Assembly (NCBI GenBank): GCA_045126355.1
Contig: JBGVOE010000036.1
Location: 1-5,527 of the forward strand
Length of the DNA stretch: 5,527 bases
From: CAZSIA01 sp045126355
Lineage (GTDB): Bacteria > Bacillota_I > Bacilli_A > Acholeplasmatales > Anaeroplasmataceae
Direction: 5' to 3'
The position numbers were made by a program, and so were the translations under genes. The notes under the pieces are model-generated. The model did not search any database and was not told where the DNA came from. It saw only the letters and a program-made list of their open reading frames with translations. Every line of letters starts with the position of its first letter. Position 1 is the stretch's first letter. Below, in pieces: positions 5,509 to 5,527 of the stretch.

Positions 5509-5527
5509 ATGACTAAAAAGAGGAAGA
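5509..5527 (+). CDS. start of an unidentified gene, cut by the right window edge
   Basis: Only six codons are visible (MTKKRK), a very basic N-terminus. The ribosome binding site just before it is strong, and no terminator or promoter was found in the 49 bases after the methyltransferase stop, so it is probably the third gene of the operon. Six residues do not allow identification. Confidence 0.7.

Noticed and set aside
1..5527. UGA read as tryptophan (Mycoplasma code)
   Set aside because: All tryptophans in the recognised genes are TGG, and the family motifs run through without in-frame TGA codons.

Overview
The window comes from an AT-rich bacterium (roughly 30% GC by eye) of the low-GC Gram-positive type: Bacillota/Bacilli, or a Mycoplasmatota relative that keeps the standard genetic code. 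Every tryptophan in the recognised proteins is TGG, the stop codons used are TAA and TAG, ribosome binding sites are purine-rich (AGGAGG type), and the tRNA has an encoded CCA. All genes lie on the + strand. I could not place the organism more precisely.

Layout. (1) 1-792: 3' part of an NAD(P)H-hydrate dehydratase (nnrD/YjeF C-terminal family), cut by the left edge. (2) 911-2125: an iron-containing alcohol dehydrogenase with a strong ribosome binding site, a clear terminator and codon use that suggests high expression. (3) 2126-2515: a gap with no gene. It holds the ADH terminator, a hairpin facing the minus strand, a 13-bp direct repeat with 21-bp period, an extended -10 promoter and a long AU-rich leader. 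(4) 2516-3697: a lipoprotein whose first extracytoplasmic segment resembles the middle domain of RsgI anti-sigma factors, followed by a long helical region, then a terminator. (5) 3804-3879: tRNA-Ala(UGC) with its own terminator. (6) 3954-5527: a promoter followed by a probable operon of a DUF1349 protein, an LCM/TcmP-type SAM-dependent methyltransferase, and the first codons of a third gene cut by the right edge.

How the genes work together. The dehydratase repairs damaged NAD(P)H and the ADH uses NAD(P)H, but they look separately transcribed and both are ordinary metabolic genes. The lipoprotein is the most interesting item. It carries the Asn-Pro site that in RsgI proteins is the point of self-cleavage, yet it lacks the cytoplasmic anti-sigma domain and the membrane-spanning layout, and no sigI gene is visible. 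Its promoter region has the geometry of an activator-dependent promoter. The DUF1349-methyltransferase operon is of unknown function. I see no CRISPR array, transposon, phage gene or obvious defence system.
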